A stretch of 9,959 nucleotides of DNA, from NCBI GenBank assembly GCA_947628265.1, contig CANQZF010000044.1, forward strand, positions 1 through 9,959, written 5' to 3'. Below the pieces are notes generated by a model. That model was not told the origin of the DNA, did no database searches, and saw nothing but the letters and a program-made list of their open reading frames with translations. The position numbers and the translations under genes were made by a program. Of this stretch, positions 1 to 6,290 are shown piece by piece (position 1 is the stretch's first letter; every line of letters starts with the position of its first letter). Source of the DNA: an uncultured Oscillospiraceae bacterium. GTDB lineage: Bacteria; Bacillota; Clostridia; Oscillospirales; Oscillospiraceae.

Positions 1-317
1 GTATCGAAGGTGGGGTAAATACCGCTGTAAAACTTCATCATGTCCCTGGTGGTGGCGGAGCCGAAGTAGTAGACGTCGTCGGGGATCACGGCGATCCGCC
101 GCTTCGCCGCCGGGTTTTCGTAGATGGGCGCGCCCTCCAGGGTTATTTCGCCCGAGTCCTGCCTGTACACCCCCGCCAGGTGCCGGAGTATGGTGGACTT
201 CCCCGCCCCGTTGGGGCCCACGAGGCCGTAAATGGCCCCCTTGGGCACCGTCATGGTGAGGCCGTCCAGGGCGTGGAAGCCGTCAAAGCTCTTCACCACG
301 TTCTTGACCTCGATCAT
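1..317 (-). CDS. ABC transporter ATP-binding protein, YtrB-like (partial, 3' end off the left edge)
   Basis: N-terminal 105 residues of an ABC ATPase, expected to energise an export or sensing-type ABC transporter whose permease would lie further left. The protein begins MIEVKNVVKSF. Walker A is GPNGAGKST at residues 34-42. The segment EITLEG followed by IPDDVYYF (residues about 57-84) is the Q-loop region; an Asp (D80) sits where Gln is usual. Signature motif, Walker B and H-loop are outside the window. The start is ATG at 317-315, preceded by an excellent AAGGAGGG site, and it overlaps the upstream GntR stop codon as ATGA, so the two are translationally coupled. The GntR-plus-ATPase arrangement and the IPDD motif match YtrAB-type operons of Firmicutes (family knowledge). 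The substrate cannot be inferred. Confidence 0.9.
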   Translation of the reverse strand, partial: MIEVKNVVKSFDGFHALDGLTMTVPKGAIYGLVGPNGAGKSTILRHLAGVYRQDSGEITLEGAPIYENPAAKRRIAVIPDDVYYFGSATTRDMMKFYSGIYPTFD

Positions 318-679
318 TCTCTATCCCTCCTTTTTAAGATACGTTCCGCCAGTTCCTCCCGCCCAAGGCCCAGGTATTCAAGCTCCTGGGCGATGGCGTC
401 AAACCGCGTCAAAAGCTCCTCCCGCCGGCCCGCGTTCACGTCCGTGGGCAGCGCCGCGAAGCTCCCCTTCCCCGCCACGGTGTAGGCGTAGCCCTCCTGC
501 TCCAGGGCCTCGTAGGCACGCTGGATGGTGTTGGGGTTGATGGCAAGGGAGCCGGACAGGGCCCGCACCGAGGGCAGCTTGTCCCCCGCCGGGATCGCGC
601 CGGTGATGATGAGCCGCCTTAACCCGTCCCGGACCTGCTCGTAGATGGGCCGCCCGTCCCGGTAATCCAGTCTCAGCAC
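314..679 (-). CDS. GntR-family transcriptional regulator, YtrA subfamily
   Basis: Short (121-residue) GntR repressor. The winged helix-turn-helix covers about residues 10-75: the segment PIYEQVRDGLRRLIITGAI leads into KLPSVRALSGSLAINPNTIQRAYEALEQEG, split here as KLPSVRALSG and LAINPNTIQRAYEALEQEG, the family's recognition-helix region. The C-terminal part is only about 45 residues, helical and charged, with no ligand-binding domain of the FadR or HutC type; this is typical of the YtrA subfamily, which controls adjacent ABC transporters, often cell-envelope or antibiotic responsive. The start is GTG at 679-677, chosen because GGAGG lies 7 nt upstream and the HTH begins soon after. It is followed with a 4-bp overlap by the ABC ATPase. 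Repeated TAACTGT boxes over its own promoter suggest autorepression (inference). Confidence 0.93.
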   Translation of the reverse strand: MLRLDYRDGRPIYEQVRDGLRRLIITGAIPAGDKLPSVRALSGSLAINPNTIQRAYEALEQEGYAYTVAGKGSFAALPTDVNAGRREELLTRFDAIAQELEYLGLGREELAERILKRRDRE

Positions 680-711
680 CTCACCGCCTCCTTCCTCAAA
701 ATTAAGCGTAT

Positions 712-740
712 TAACTGTACTAACTGTGTTAATACAGTTA
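712..740. promoter_or_regulatory. Probable operator for the GntR/YtrA-type regulator
   Basis: TAACTGT occurs at 712-718 and 721-727 as a direct repeat, and its inverse ACAGTTA at 734-740. The last two form an inverted repeat with a 6-bp centre (GTTAAT). The palindrome abuts and overlaps the -10 hexamer and the expected start site of the minus-strand promoter, the usual position for repression. The regulator gene next to it is the natural candidate to bind here, but binding is inference. Confidence 0.7.
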
Positions 741-768
741 TATTACCATCCCCCTTCCCCGCTGTCAA
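740..768 (-). promoter_or_regulatory. Sigma-A promoter of the gntR-ABC operon
   Basis: On the minus strand, a perfect TTGACA -35 (768-763), a 17-bp spacer and TAATAT -10 (745-740). Transcription would start near 733, about 55 bases before the GTG start of the GntR gene. Hexamers and spacing are read directly; activity is inferred. Confidence 0.85.
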
Positions 769-774
769 GGGGGA
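749..774. repeat. Inverted repeat between the divergent promoters
   Basis: TCCCCCTT at 749-756 is complementary to AAGGGGGA at 767-774, with a 10-base loop. It lies over the -35 and spacer of the gntR promoter and just upstream of the fbp promoter. It could be a second protein-binding site or a chance product of the C-rich and G-rich runs; there is no T-run to make it a terminator. Confidence 0.4.
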
Positions 775-797
775 TTTCCAAAAATTTAATCCCGTCA

Positions 798-826
798 TTG
801 AATTTGTACGCGCTTCGGTATATAAT
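798..826 (+). promoter_or_regulatory. Sigma-A promoter of fbp
   Basis: TTGAAT (798-803), a 17-bp spacer, then a consensus TATAAT (821-826). The expected start is near 833, giving a leader of only about 20 nt with AAGGGGG at 836-842 as ribosome binding site. It is divergent from the gntR promoter, with about 30 bp between the two -35 elements. Confidence 0.85.
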
Positions 827-851
827 CAGAAGAAAAAGGGGGTGTTTTGCG

Positions 852-2819
852 GTGCAGGAGAGCAGTCAGGAGCTTCGGTATCTTTCCCGGCTGGCCCGGG
901 AGTTCCCCACCGTGGCGGCGGCGGCCAGCGAGATCATCCGCATCGAGGCGGTCCAGCGTCTCCCCAAGGGGACGGAGCACTTCATGTCCGACCTCCACGG
1001 GGAGAACGAGGCGTTTATCCACATTCTCAATAACGCCTCCGGGTACATCCGGGAGAAGATCGACACGGTTTTTGAGGGCGAGCTGTCCCTTCCCGAGCGG
1101 GCGGACCTCGCGACGCTCATCTACTACCCCGAAAAAAAGCTCCCGGCCTTGAAGGCGGCCCAGGAGGATTTAAACGCGTGGTATCATGTGACCTTAATGC
1201 GGCTTATACGGCTGTGCCGCTTCGTCTCCTCCAAGCACACGCGGGCCCATGTGCGCTCGTGCCTGCCCCAAAGCTGCGCCTATGTGTTGGACGAGCTCCT
1301 GCACGCCCACTTTGAGGACCACGACAAAAAGCTCTACTACGAGACGATCGTGGACTCCATCATCACCTACCACAGGGCCGACCCCTACATCATCCGCTTC
1401 TGCGAGCTCATAAAGCGGCTGGCGGTGGACCGCTTGCACATCGTGGGGGACATCTTTGACCGGGGCCCCCGGCCCGACCACATCCTGGAGCGGCTCATCG
1501 AGCACCACGACGTGGACATCCAGTGGGGCAACCACGACGTGGTTTGGATGGGGGCCGCCGCCGGGAGCCCCGTCTGCGTGCTGACGGTTTTAAAGACGAC
1601 GCTGGCCTACAACAACACGGACACGGTGGAGCACGGCTACGGTATCGGCCTTCGGGAGCTGGAGCACTTCGCCCAGGAGGTCTACGGCGGCTCCGACGTC
1701 TCCCGCTGGATGCCAAAAGCCGACGGGCGCAGCACGGCCACCCGGGAAAAGCTCCTGCGCGTGGCCCAGATGCACAAGGCCGTCACCGTCATGATGCTTA
1801 AAAGTGAGGCCGCCGTCATCGCCCGGAACCCGGATTTTCAGATGGCGGGGCGGGACTACATAAACCGCATCGACTTTGAAAACGGCACGGTGGACGTGGC
1901 GGGGACGCGCTATCCCCTCTTAGACCGGGACTTCCCCACTGTGGACCCCGGCGATCCCACAGCCTTCACGGAGGGCGAGGGGGAGGTTTTGCGGGACCTC
2001 ATCCGGGGCTTCCGGCACAGCAAGCTCCTGCAAAAGCACGTCCAATTCCTCTACTCCGCCGGGTCTGTCTACCGGGTGATCAACGGAAACCTCCTCTACC
2101 ACGGGGCTGTGCCCATGACCGAGGAGGGAGAGTTCGCGAAGGAGACCTTTGAGGGCCGGGAATACGCGGGACGGGCGCTCTTCGACTACTGCGACCGGCG
2201 GGCGAGGCAGGGGTATTTCGCCCCGGAGGGATCCCCGGAGCGTGTGGCGGGGCAGGATTTCCTCTGGTATCTCTGGTGCGGGCGTTTGAGCCCCATTTAC
2301 GGACGCAGCGCCATGACCACCTTTGAGCGGCTGTATATCGCCGATGAGGCGACCCACCGGGAGGTCAAAAATCCCTACTACCACCTTATCAATCGTGCCG
2401 GCACCGCCGAAAAAATCCTCCGGGAGTTCGGCCTTACCGGGGAGGGCAGCCACATCGTCAACGGCCACGTCCCCGTGCGGGCGGTGGAGGGCGAGAGCCC
2501 CGTCAAGGGCGGCGGGAGGCTCATCGTCATCGACGGCGGCTTCTGCAGGGCCTACCACGAAAAAACCGGCATCGCCGGGTACACCTTAGTTTACAACTCC
2601 CGGGGCCTGACGCTCCGCACCCACCAGCCCTTTGAGAGCGCCGAGAAGGCCGTCAGCGAGGACGAGGACATCGCCTCTCAAAGCGAGTATATCTACACAT
2701 CAAAGCGCCGCCTCACCGTGGCGGACACCGACGAGGGACAGGCAAACCGGGAGCTCATCGAGGACTTAAAGCTCCTGGTCCGGGCCTACAAGACCGGCGA
2801 GATACGGGAAAATCCATAA
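852..2819 (+). CDS. fbp: Fructose-1,6-bisphosphatase, class III
   Basis: Hydrolyses fructose 1,6-bisphosphate to fructose 6-phosphate in gluconeogenesis; cytoplasmic. The 655-residue length fits the class III (Firmicutes-type) family of roughly 640-670 residues. It belongs to the calcineurin-like metallophosphatase fold and the metal-binding motifs are intact: SDLHGE (46-51), GDIFDRG (199-205) and GNHD (226-229). Towards the C-terminus, HIVNGHVPV and IDGGF provide further metal and phosphate ligands. The reading frame is open upstream to 726, but that stretch crosses the promoter. GTG at 852 is chosen because AAGGGGG lies 9 bases upstream and the family N-terminus (SSQELRYLSRLAREFPT) begins just after it. 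It has its own promoter and is followed after 19 bp by the desulfidase gene, probably in one transcript. Confidence 0.96.
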   Translation: MQESSQELRYLSRLAREFPTVAAAASEIIRIEAVQRLPKGTEHFMSDLHGENEAFIHILNNASGYIREKIDTVFEGELSLPERADLATLIYYPEKKLPALKAAQEDLNAWYHVTLMRLIRLCRFVSSKHTRAHVRSCLPQSCAYVLDELLHAHFEDHDKKLYYETIVDSIITYHRADPYIIRFCELIKRLAVDRLHIVGDIFDRGPRPDHILERLIEHHDVDIQWGNHDVVWMGAAAGSPVCVLTVLKTTLAYNNTDTVEHGYGIGLRELEHFAQEVYGGSDVSRWMPKADGRSTATREKLLRVAQMHKAVTVMMLKSEAAVIARNPDFQMAGRDYINRIDFENGTVDVAGTRYPLLDRDFPTVDPGDPTAFTEGEGEVLRDLIRGFRHSKLLQKHVQFLYSAGSVYRVINGNLLYHGAVPMTEEGEFAKETFEGREYAGRALFDYCDRRARQGYFAPEGSPERVAGQDFLWYLWCGRLSPIYGRSAMTTFERLYIADEATHREVKNPYYHLINRAGTAEKILREFGLTGEGSHIVNGHVPVRAVEGESPVKGGGRLIVIDGGFCRAYHEKTGIAGYTLVYNSRGLTLRTHQPFESAEKAVSEDEDIASQSEYIYTSKRRLTVADTDEGQANRELIEDLKLLVRAYKTGEIRENP

Positions 2820-2838
2820 AGATACGGGAGGGACCGCA

Positions 2839-4116
2839 ATGCTCAGTAGAGAGATCACCGAGGCTTACGTGGCCATTTTAAGGGAGGAGCTTGTCCCCGC
2901 CATGGGCTGTACCGAGCCCATCGCCGTGGCCTACGCCGGGGCCCTGGCGCGGGAGGCCCTGGGGGAGCTCCCCGAGAGCGTGGAGCTCACGGTCAGCGGG
3001 AATATCATCAAAAACGTAAAATCGGTCATTGTCCCCCACACCAACGGACGCAAGGGCCTCCGGGTGGCCGTGGCGGTGGGCATCTGCTGCGGCGACGCCT
3101 CCCGGGAGCTGGAGGTCCTCTCCGGCGTCACGGAGGAGGCGCTTTCCGGCATGGACGATTTTCTCTCCAAGGCCGCCATTGACGTCCGGGAATCCGGCTC
3201 CGGCTGTCCCTTCGACATCGAGGTGACGCTTCAGAAGGGGGAAAAGAGCGCCTACGCCCGGATCGTGGGGACCCACACGAATGTGGTCTGCCTCAAGCGC
3301 GGGGACCAGGTGCTTCTCAGCAAGCCCTTCACCGTGGAGGCGGTGCAGTCCGACGTGAAGCGCGAGGCGCTGAATATCCGGGACATCGTGGAGTTCGCGG
3401 ACACCGTGGATCTTTCCCTCGTCCGGGACACCCTGAAGCGCCAGATAGAGCTCAACATGGACATTGTGGAGGCGGGGCTTCGGGGAAATTACGGGGCCAG
3501 CATCGGGAAAATCCTCATCCGCTCCTACGGCAACTCCGTCCAGAACCGGGCCAAGGCCTACGCCGCCGCCGGGTCGGACGCCCGGATGAACGGCTGCGAA
3601 AAGCCCGTGGTCATCAACTCCGGCTCCGGCAACCAGGGCCTCACCGCCAGCGTCCCGGTGATCGTCTACGCCGGGGAGTGCGGGGTCAGTGAGGATATGC
3701 TCTATAGGGCGCTTCTCGTTTCCAACCTCGTCACCATACACCTGAAAACGGGCATCGGGAGCCTCTCCGCCTACTGCGGGGCCACCAGCGCCGGGGCCGG
3801 GGCGGGGGCGGGCGTGTGCTACCTCTACGGCGGGCGGTACGACGAGATCGCCCACACGGTGGTGAACGCCCTGGCCATCAACTCCGGGATGCTCTGCGAC
3901 GGGGCCAAGGCCAGCTGCGCCGCCAAGATCGCCTCGGCGGTGGAGGCGGGGCTTCTGGGGATGCAGATGTACATGCACGACAGTGAATTTAAGTCCGGCG
4001 ACGGCCTCACCGCCAGAGGCGTGGAGGCCACCATCCAGGCCGTCAGCGAGATCGCCCGCGAGGGCATGCGCGAAACGGACCGGCATATCATTCATCAGAT
4101 GATCTCGAACGATTAA
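2839..4116 (+). CDS. cyuA: UPF0597 / CyuA (YhaM) family, probable [4Fe-4S] L-cysteine desulfidase
   Basis: A 425-residue cytoplasmic enzyme of the serine dehydratase alpha-like superfamily. Characterised members (E. coli CyuA/YhaM, methanogen L-cysteine desulfidase) break L-cysteine to pyruvate, ammonia and sulfide using an oxygen-sensitive Fe-S cluster. Visible hallmarks are MGCTEPIA (22-29), SGNIIKN, NSGSGNQGL (260-268), an AYCGATSAGAGAG stretch and SGMLCDGAKASCA. Cys24, Cys313, Cys353 and Cys360 are the likely cluster ligands; the 40- and 7-residue spacings of the last three match my memory of the methanogen enzyme. ATG at 2839 follows GGGAGG at a good distance and lies 19 bp after fbp, with no separate promoter seen. 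Substrate choice is inferred; serine or another amino acid cannot be excluded. Its natural terminator appears to have been displaced by the insertion that begins 7 bp after the stop. Confidence 0.9.
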   Translation: MLSREITEAYVAILREELVPAMGCTEPIAVAYAGALAREALGELPESVELTVSGNIIKNVKSVIVPHTNGRKGLRVAVAVGICCGDASRELEVLSGVTEEALSGMDDFLSKAAIDVRESGSGCPFDIEVTLQKGEKSAYARIVGTHTNVVCLKRGDQVLLSKPFTVEAVQSDVKREALNIRDIVEFADTVDLSLVRDTLKRQIELNMDIVEAGLRGNYGASIGKILIRSYGNSVQNRAKAYAAAGSDARMNGCEKPVVINSGSGNQGLTASVPVIVYAGECGVSEDMLYRALLVSNLVTIHLKTGIGSLSAYCGATSAGAGAGAGVCYLYGGRYDEIAHTVVNALAINSGMLCDGAKASCAAKIASAVEAGLLGMQMYMHDSEFKSGDGLTARGVEATIQAVSEIAREGMRETDRHIIHQMISND

Positions 4117-4122
4117 AAAAAG

Positions 4123-4149
4123 TGTCCCAATTCTACTTTATGTTCCCGG
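4123..4149 (+). repeat. Left terminal inverted repeat of the cassette
   Basis: Begins TGTCCCAATTC and ends TGTTCCCGG. Against the reverse complement of 4932-4958 it differs only at positions 12, 13, 14 and 18. It lies 7 bp after the cyuA stop codon. Confidence 0.8.
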
Positions 4150-4238
4150 TCAAAATCGTAAAAAAATATCAGTAGTCTCCTATTAAAACACTGATGGCAG
4201 CGGTCCTGCAAATTGAAAAGTAAAGAAGGCACGAAATC

Positions 4239-4829
4239 ATGGCGATACTTCGTGGTACGACGATAGGGAGAGAGAGGATCCTCCCTGGCGTCTGCGTTGA
4301 AATCAAGAATGAGCAGTTTGAGACTTTGTTTGAAACTGTCAGCGACGAGGCCGGACACTTCTCGCTCTCTGTTCCGGATGGAGTATACCCTTTTCTGACT
4401 GCCGTCCGGGAGTATGGCGACCGCTATCTCGAATACTGGGCGCAGGACGTCCCGGCGCGGGGAGAATTGACGCTTGACATACGTATTGACGCGGTGGAGG
4501 TCTACGGACTGCACGCTTTTCATGTCAAAGGGGCGGCGAACGCCCTGACGGTCTATTTTCGTCCAATGAGTTTGCGGAAGTTTAAAGCCCGCGCTCACGA
4601 CATCGCGCCGGAGCTTGACAAACGCGACGTTACCGTTCTGGTCGATGGGCAGCAAAGCGAGATATATACGCTCAACCGGGTACAAGAGTATGCCGGCGAG
4701 GATACCGGCCTGTTGACTGCGTATCTGCTCCAGGCTTCTGTTCCCCAGGACGCAGACAAATGGAAACAGGTGGACGTCACGGTACGCGACAGTGACGGAC
4801 GATTTGGCTGCGCCACGTTGTTTCAGTGA
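4239..4829 (+). CDS. Hypothetical protein with N-terminal carboxypeptidase-regulatory-like beta domain (cassette passenger)
   Basis: A 196-residue protein that I do not recognise by name. Residues about 1-75 read like a CarboxypepD_reg/prealbumin-type beta sandwich: ILPGVCVEIKNE, ETVSDEAGHFSLSVPDGVY, then a conserved-looking REYGDRYLEYWAQDVP. Residues about 80-196 look like a second beta-rich domain (VTVLVDGQQSEIY, VDVTVRDSDGRFG). There is no signal peptide and no membrane segment, so it is probably cytoplasmic, unlike most proteins with this N-terminal fold. ATG at 4239 is supported by AGAAGG 9 nt upstream. Codon use and GC are lower than in fbp or cyuA, which with the flanking inverted repeats points to acquisition by transfer. 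No clear promoter was found at 4150-4238, so expression may depend on read-through from cyuA. It ends just before its own terminator. Confidence 0.75.
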   Translation: MAILRGTTIGRERILPGVCVEIKNEQFETLFETVSDEAGHFSLSVPDGVYPFLTAVREYGDRYLEYWAQDVPARGELTLDIRIDAVEVYGLHAFHVKGAANALTVYFRPMSLRKFKARAHDIAPELDKRDVTVLVDGQQSEIYTLNRVQEYAGEDTGLLTAYLLQASVPQDADKWKQVDVTVRDSDGRFGCATLFQ

Positions 4830-4854
4830 GCGGAAACGTATTTTTGCTTGATAA

Positions 4855-4887
4855 CCCGTCAGCAATTATGCTGGCGGGAAATTTTTT
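4855..4887 (+). terminator. Rho-independent terminator of the cassette gene
   Basis: Stem CCCGTCAGCA (4855-4864) with TGCTGGCGGG (4869-4878), one G-U pair, loop ATTA, followed by AAA and six T (4882-4887). It lies 26 bp after the passenger gene's stop, inside the right inverted repeat. Confidence 0.85.
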
Positions 4888-4931
4888 ATACACCTTTGGA
4901 TAAATATTTCCCTAGGCATGGATCAGATACT

Positions 4932-4958
4932 CCGGGAACACAAAAGGGAATTGGGACA
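4932..4958 (-). repeat. Right terminal inverted repeat of the cassette
   Basis: Reverse complement begins TGTCCCAATTC and ends TGTTCCCGG, as in the left end, with four internal differences. It lies just outside the cassette's own terminator and 10 bp before the older bidirectional hairpin. Confidence 0.8.
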
Positions 4959-4967
4959 TAAAAGTTT

Positions 4968-4993
4968 AAGGCGGACCTGAAGGTCCGCCTTTT
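4968..4993. terminator. Bidirectional terminator hairpin between convergent genes
   Basis: Perfect stem AAGGCGGACC (4968-4977) and GGTCCGCCTT (4982-4991), loop TGAA, with TTTT on the plus side and TTAAACTTTT following on the minus side. It begins right after the stop of the minus-strand membrane gene (4999). Without the inserted cassette it would also lie about 10 bp after cyuA and terminate that operon. Confidence 0.75.
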
Positions 4994-4998
4994 GGCGT

Positions 4999-5643
4999 TT
5001 ATTTGGCGTTTTTTATGGCTCTCGTTGATCTTACGATCATGTAGACCGACATGGCGGAGATGAGGACGAAGACGGCGGCGGCGACGCAGTTGCCCATCAC
5101 GTGCCGAAAGCGCGGGGAGTCGCCGTCGCCGAAGGCGGAGATCATGGCCGATTGCAGCGAATACACGGAAATGGCCGCCGCAGCCAGGGAGACGGCCTTC
5201 CCGGCGGAGAGGATGGGGTCGCTCAGCCTTCGGAAAACCACAACGTTCCTCACCGCCATGATCGCGGCGTAAAAGGTGTACGCCGCCATGGCGTAGATCA
5301 TGTACCCGGGGTATTCGATGGTGTGCCCCATGTAGACGGTGACGCAGTGGATGCCCAAAAGCGCGAAGTTCAGAAGCAGCATAATAGAGGCACAGCCTCT
5401 GTATTTCCGCCATTTCTTCCCCTCGTCCGCCTTTTTGTGGCCAAAGAGCAGGGAAAAGCGCATGGCGCTGAGGGTCAGGTAGTAAAACGCCAGCGTCCCC
5501 GCCCAGACAGACCGGGCGGCGATGCCGTTGACCGTCTGCAAGAGGGCGTAGGCCAGGTTGACGGCCAGGGTGAAGTACAAAAGGGCCCTGGCCCGCTGCT
5601 CCCTGTCGTTTTTAAGCTCCCGAAGACGCGCCAGCCGCGCCAT
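4999..5643 (-). CDS. Hypothetical six-helix integral membrane protein
   Basis: A 214-residue protein of unknown function. A short charged cytoplasmic N-terminus (MARLARLRELKNDREQRARA) is followed by six hydrophobic segments near residues 21-40, 46-67, 83-104, 110-135, 145-170 and 181-205. The loop between the third and fourth contains GHTIEYPGY, and FRRLSDPILSAGK follows the fourth. No transporter or enzyme signature is recognised and no signal peptide is present beyond the first helix. ATG at 5643 follows a GGGAGAGG site and overlaps the TetR gene by 32 bp in another frame, so the two are probably co-transcribed and coupled. A TetR repressor directly upstream suggests that this protein, perhaps a stress or efflux-related membrane protein, is part of its regulon (inference). 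Confidence 0.85.
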   Translation of the reverse strand: MARLARLRELKNDREQRARALLYFTLAVNLAYALLQTVNGIAARSVWAGTLAFYYLTLSAMRFSLLFGHKKADEGKKWRKYRGCASIMLLLNFALLGIHCVTVYMGHTIEYPGYMIYAMAAYTFYAAIMAVRNVVVFRRLSDPILSAGKAVSLAAAAISVYSLQSAMISAFGDGDSPRFRHVMGNCVAAAVFVLISAMSVYMIVRSTRAIKNAK

Positions 5644-6259
5644 TGGCCTCTCCCCTCTCCCCGCCTCCGCTTGCGGTCCCCTCCGGGACGGTACAGCGCA
5701 TACAGACGGAAATGATCTCGTCTATGGGGTCCTCGCAGTCCCTCCTCAGCCACTCCAGGACGACGGAGGTGATCCCGCCGAGATAGAAATGGATGATGTA
5801 CGCCTTTTCCCGCTCCGGGAAATGAAATTTGTCCATCGCCGGGGAAAAGACGTTCTCAAAGAGCTTTCGGAACGTGCCCTGGGTGTGGAACATCTCCTGG
5901 TGCCGCAGGACCACCTGATAGAGCCGCCGGTTCTCCCGGACGAATTCAAGATAGGGCCTTAAATACGCGGGCGAGATGAAGATGATGTCCCCCGACCGCC
6001 CCGAGCGGAGCCTTTTTTCCACGTCCGTAAGCTCCGAGGAGTAGCGCCGGAAGCACTTGTCGTTGGTGTACTCGATGCACTCGTTGAGCAGGTCCGCGAC
6101 AGTCTCATAGTGGAGGTAGAAGGTGGAGCGGTTGACCCCGGCCTTTTCACAGATCTCCTTCACCGTGATGTACTCGAAGTCCTTTTTCTCCAGGCACTCG
6201 ATGAGCGCCTCGTCCATCCGGGCGGCTGTGGCGTAATATTTGCTCTCCGGCTTATTCAT
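5612..6259 (-). CDS. TetR/AcrR-family transcriptional regulator
   Basis: A 215-residue one-component regulator. The N-terminal HTH (residues about 10-62) contains ALIECLEKKDFEYITVKEI and CEKAGVNRSTFYLHYETVAD, typical of the family. The C-terminal ligand-binding domain includes FYLGGITSVVLEWLRRDCED, which resembles the DhaS-like TetR C-terminal type. ATG at 6259 follows GGGAGG with 8-nt spacing. The last 25 residues, after MRCTVPEG, are a Gly/Ala/Ser-rich tail (TASGGGERGEANGAAGASSG) that reads through into the start of the next gene. This may be a real extension or the result of a lost stop or frameshift near 5690. It lies 31 bp after the small membrane-protein gene, so all three genes form one operon. 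Effector and targets are unknown. Confidence 0.9.
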   Translation of the reverse strand: MNKPESKYYATAARMDEALIECLEKKDFEYITVKEICEKAGVNRSTFYLHYETVADLLNECIEYTNDKCFRRYSSELTDVEKRLRSGRSGDIIFISPAYLRPYLEFVRENRRLYQVVLRHQEMFHTQGTFRKLFENVFSPAMDKFHFPEREKAYIIHFYLGGITSVVLEWLRRDCEDPIDEIISVCMRCTVPEGTASGGGERGEANGAAGASSGA

Positions 6260-6290
6260 CGGCCCCGCCTCCCTCTTTTGCGCTTTTGCC

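Larger units (their letters stand above)
4123..4958. mobile_element. Candidate transposase-less mobile insertion cassette with 27-bp terminal inverted repeats
   Basis: The segment is bounded by imperfect 27-bp inverted repeats (23 of 27 positions identical) that begin TGTCCCAATTC and end TGTTCCCGG, and similarity stops at base 28. Inside are one plus-strand gene (4239-4829) and its terminator; no transposase or its remnant is visible. The interior is visibly less GC-rich than fbp or cyuA. AAAAG (4118-4122 and 4960-4964) may be a target duplication, but poly-A makes the edge ambiguous by one base. The insertion separates the cyuA stop from a hairpin that would otherwise lie about 10 bp after it. 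This fits a mobile insertion cassette moved in trans (known for IS231-related elements); the IS family of the ends is not recognised. Confidence 0.7.

Noticed and set aside
726..851. Upstream extension of the fbp frame to an ATG at 726
   Set aside because: It would cross the -35/-10 promoter and divergent operator. The GTG at 852 has a ribosome binding site and matches the family N-terminus.
2878..4095. 405-codon minus-strand open frame opposite cyuA
   Set aside because: It is a shadow frame with biased His/Gly/Pro composition and no recognisable domain.
4168..4195. ATCAGT/ACTGAT inverted repeat in the cassette leader, considered as a regulatory hairpin
   Set aside because: A 6-bp stem with a loop of about 16 bases in AT-rich DNA is not convincing.
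4113..4865. Long minus-strand open frame (250 codons) across the cassette
   Set aside because: It is antisense to the better-supported plus-strand gene, has no domain-like pattern, starts inside the terminator hairpin and shows no good ribosome binding site. It was checked as a possible transposase and lacks any DDE-like pattern.
4831..4931. Checked the cassette right arm for a transposase remnant or attachment site
   Set aside because: Only the terminator hairpin and short AT-rich spacer are present.
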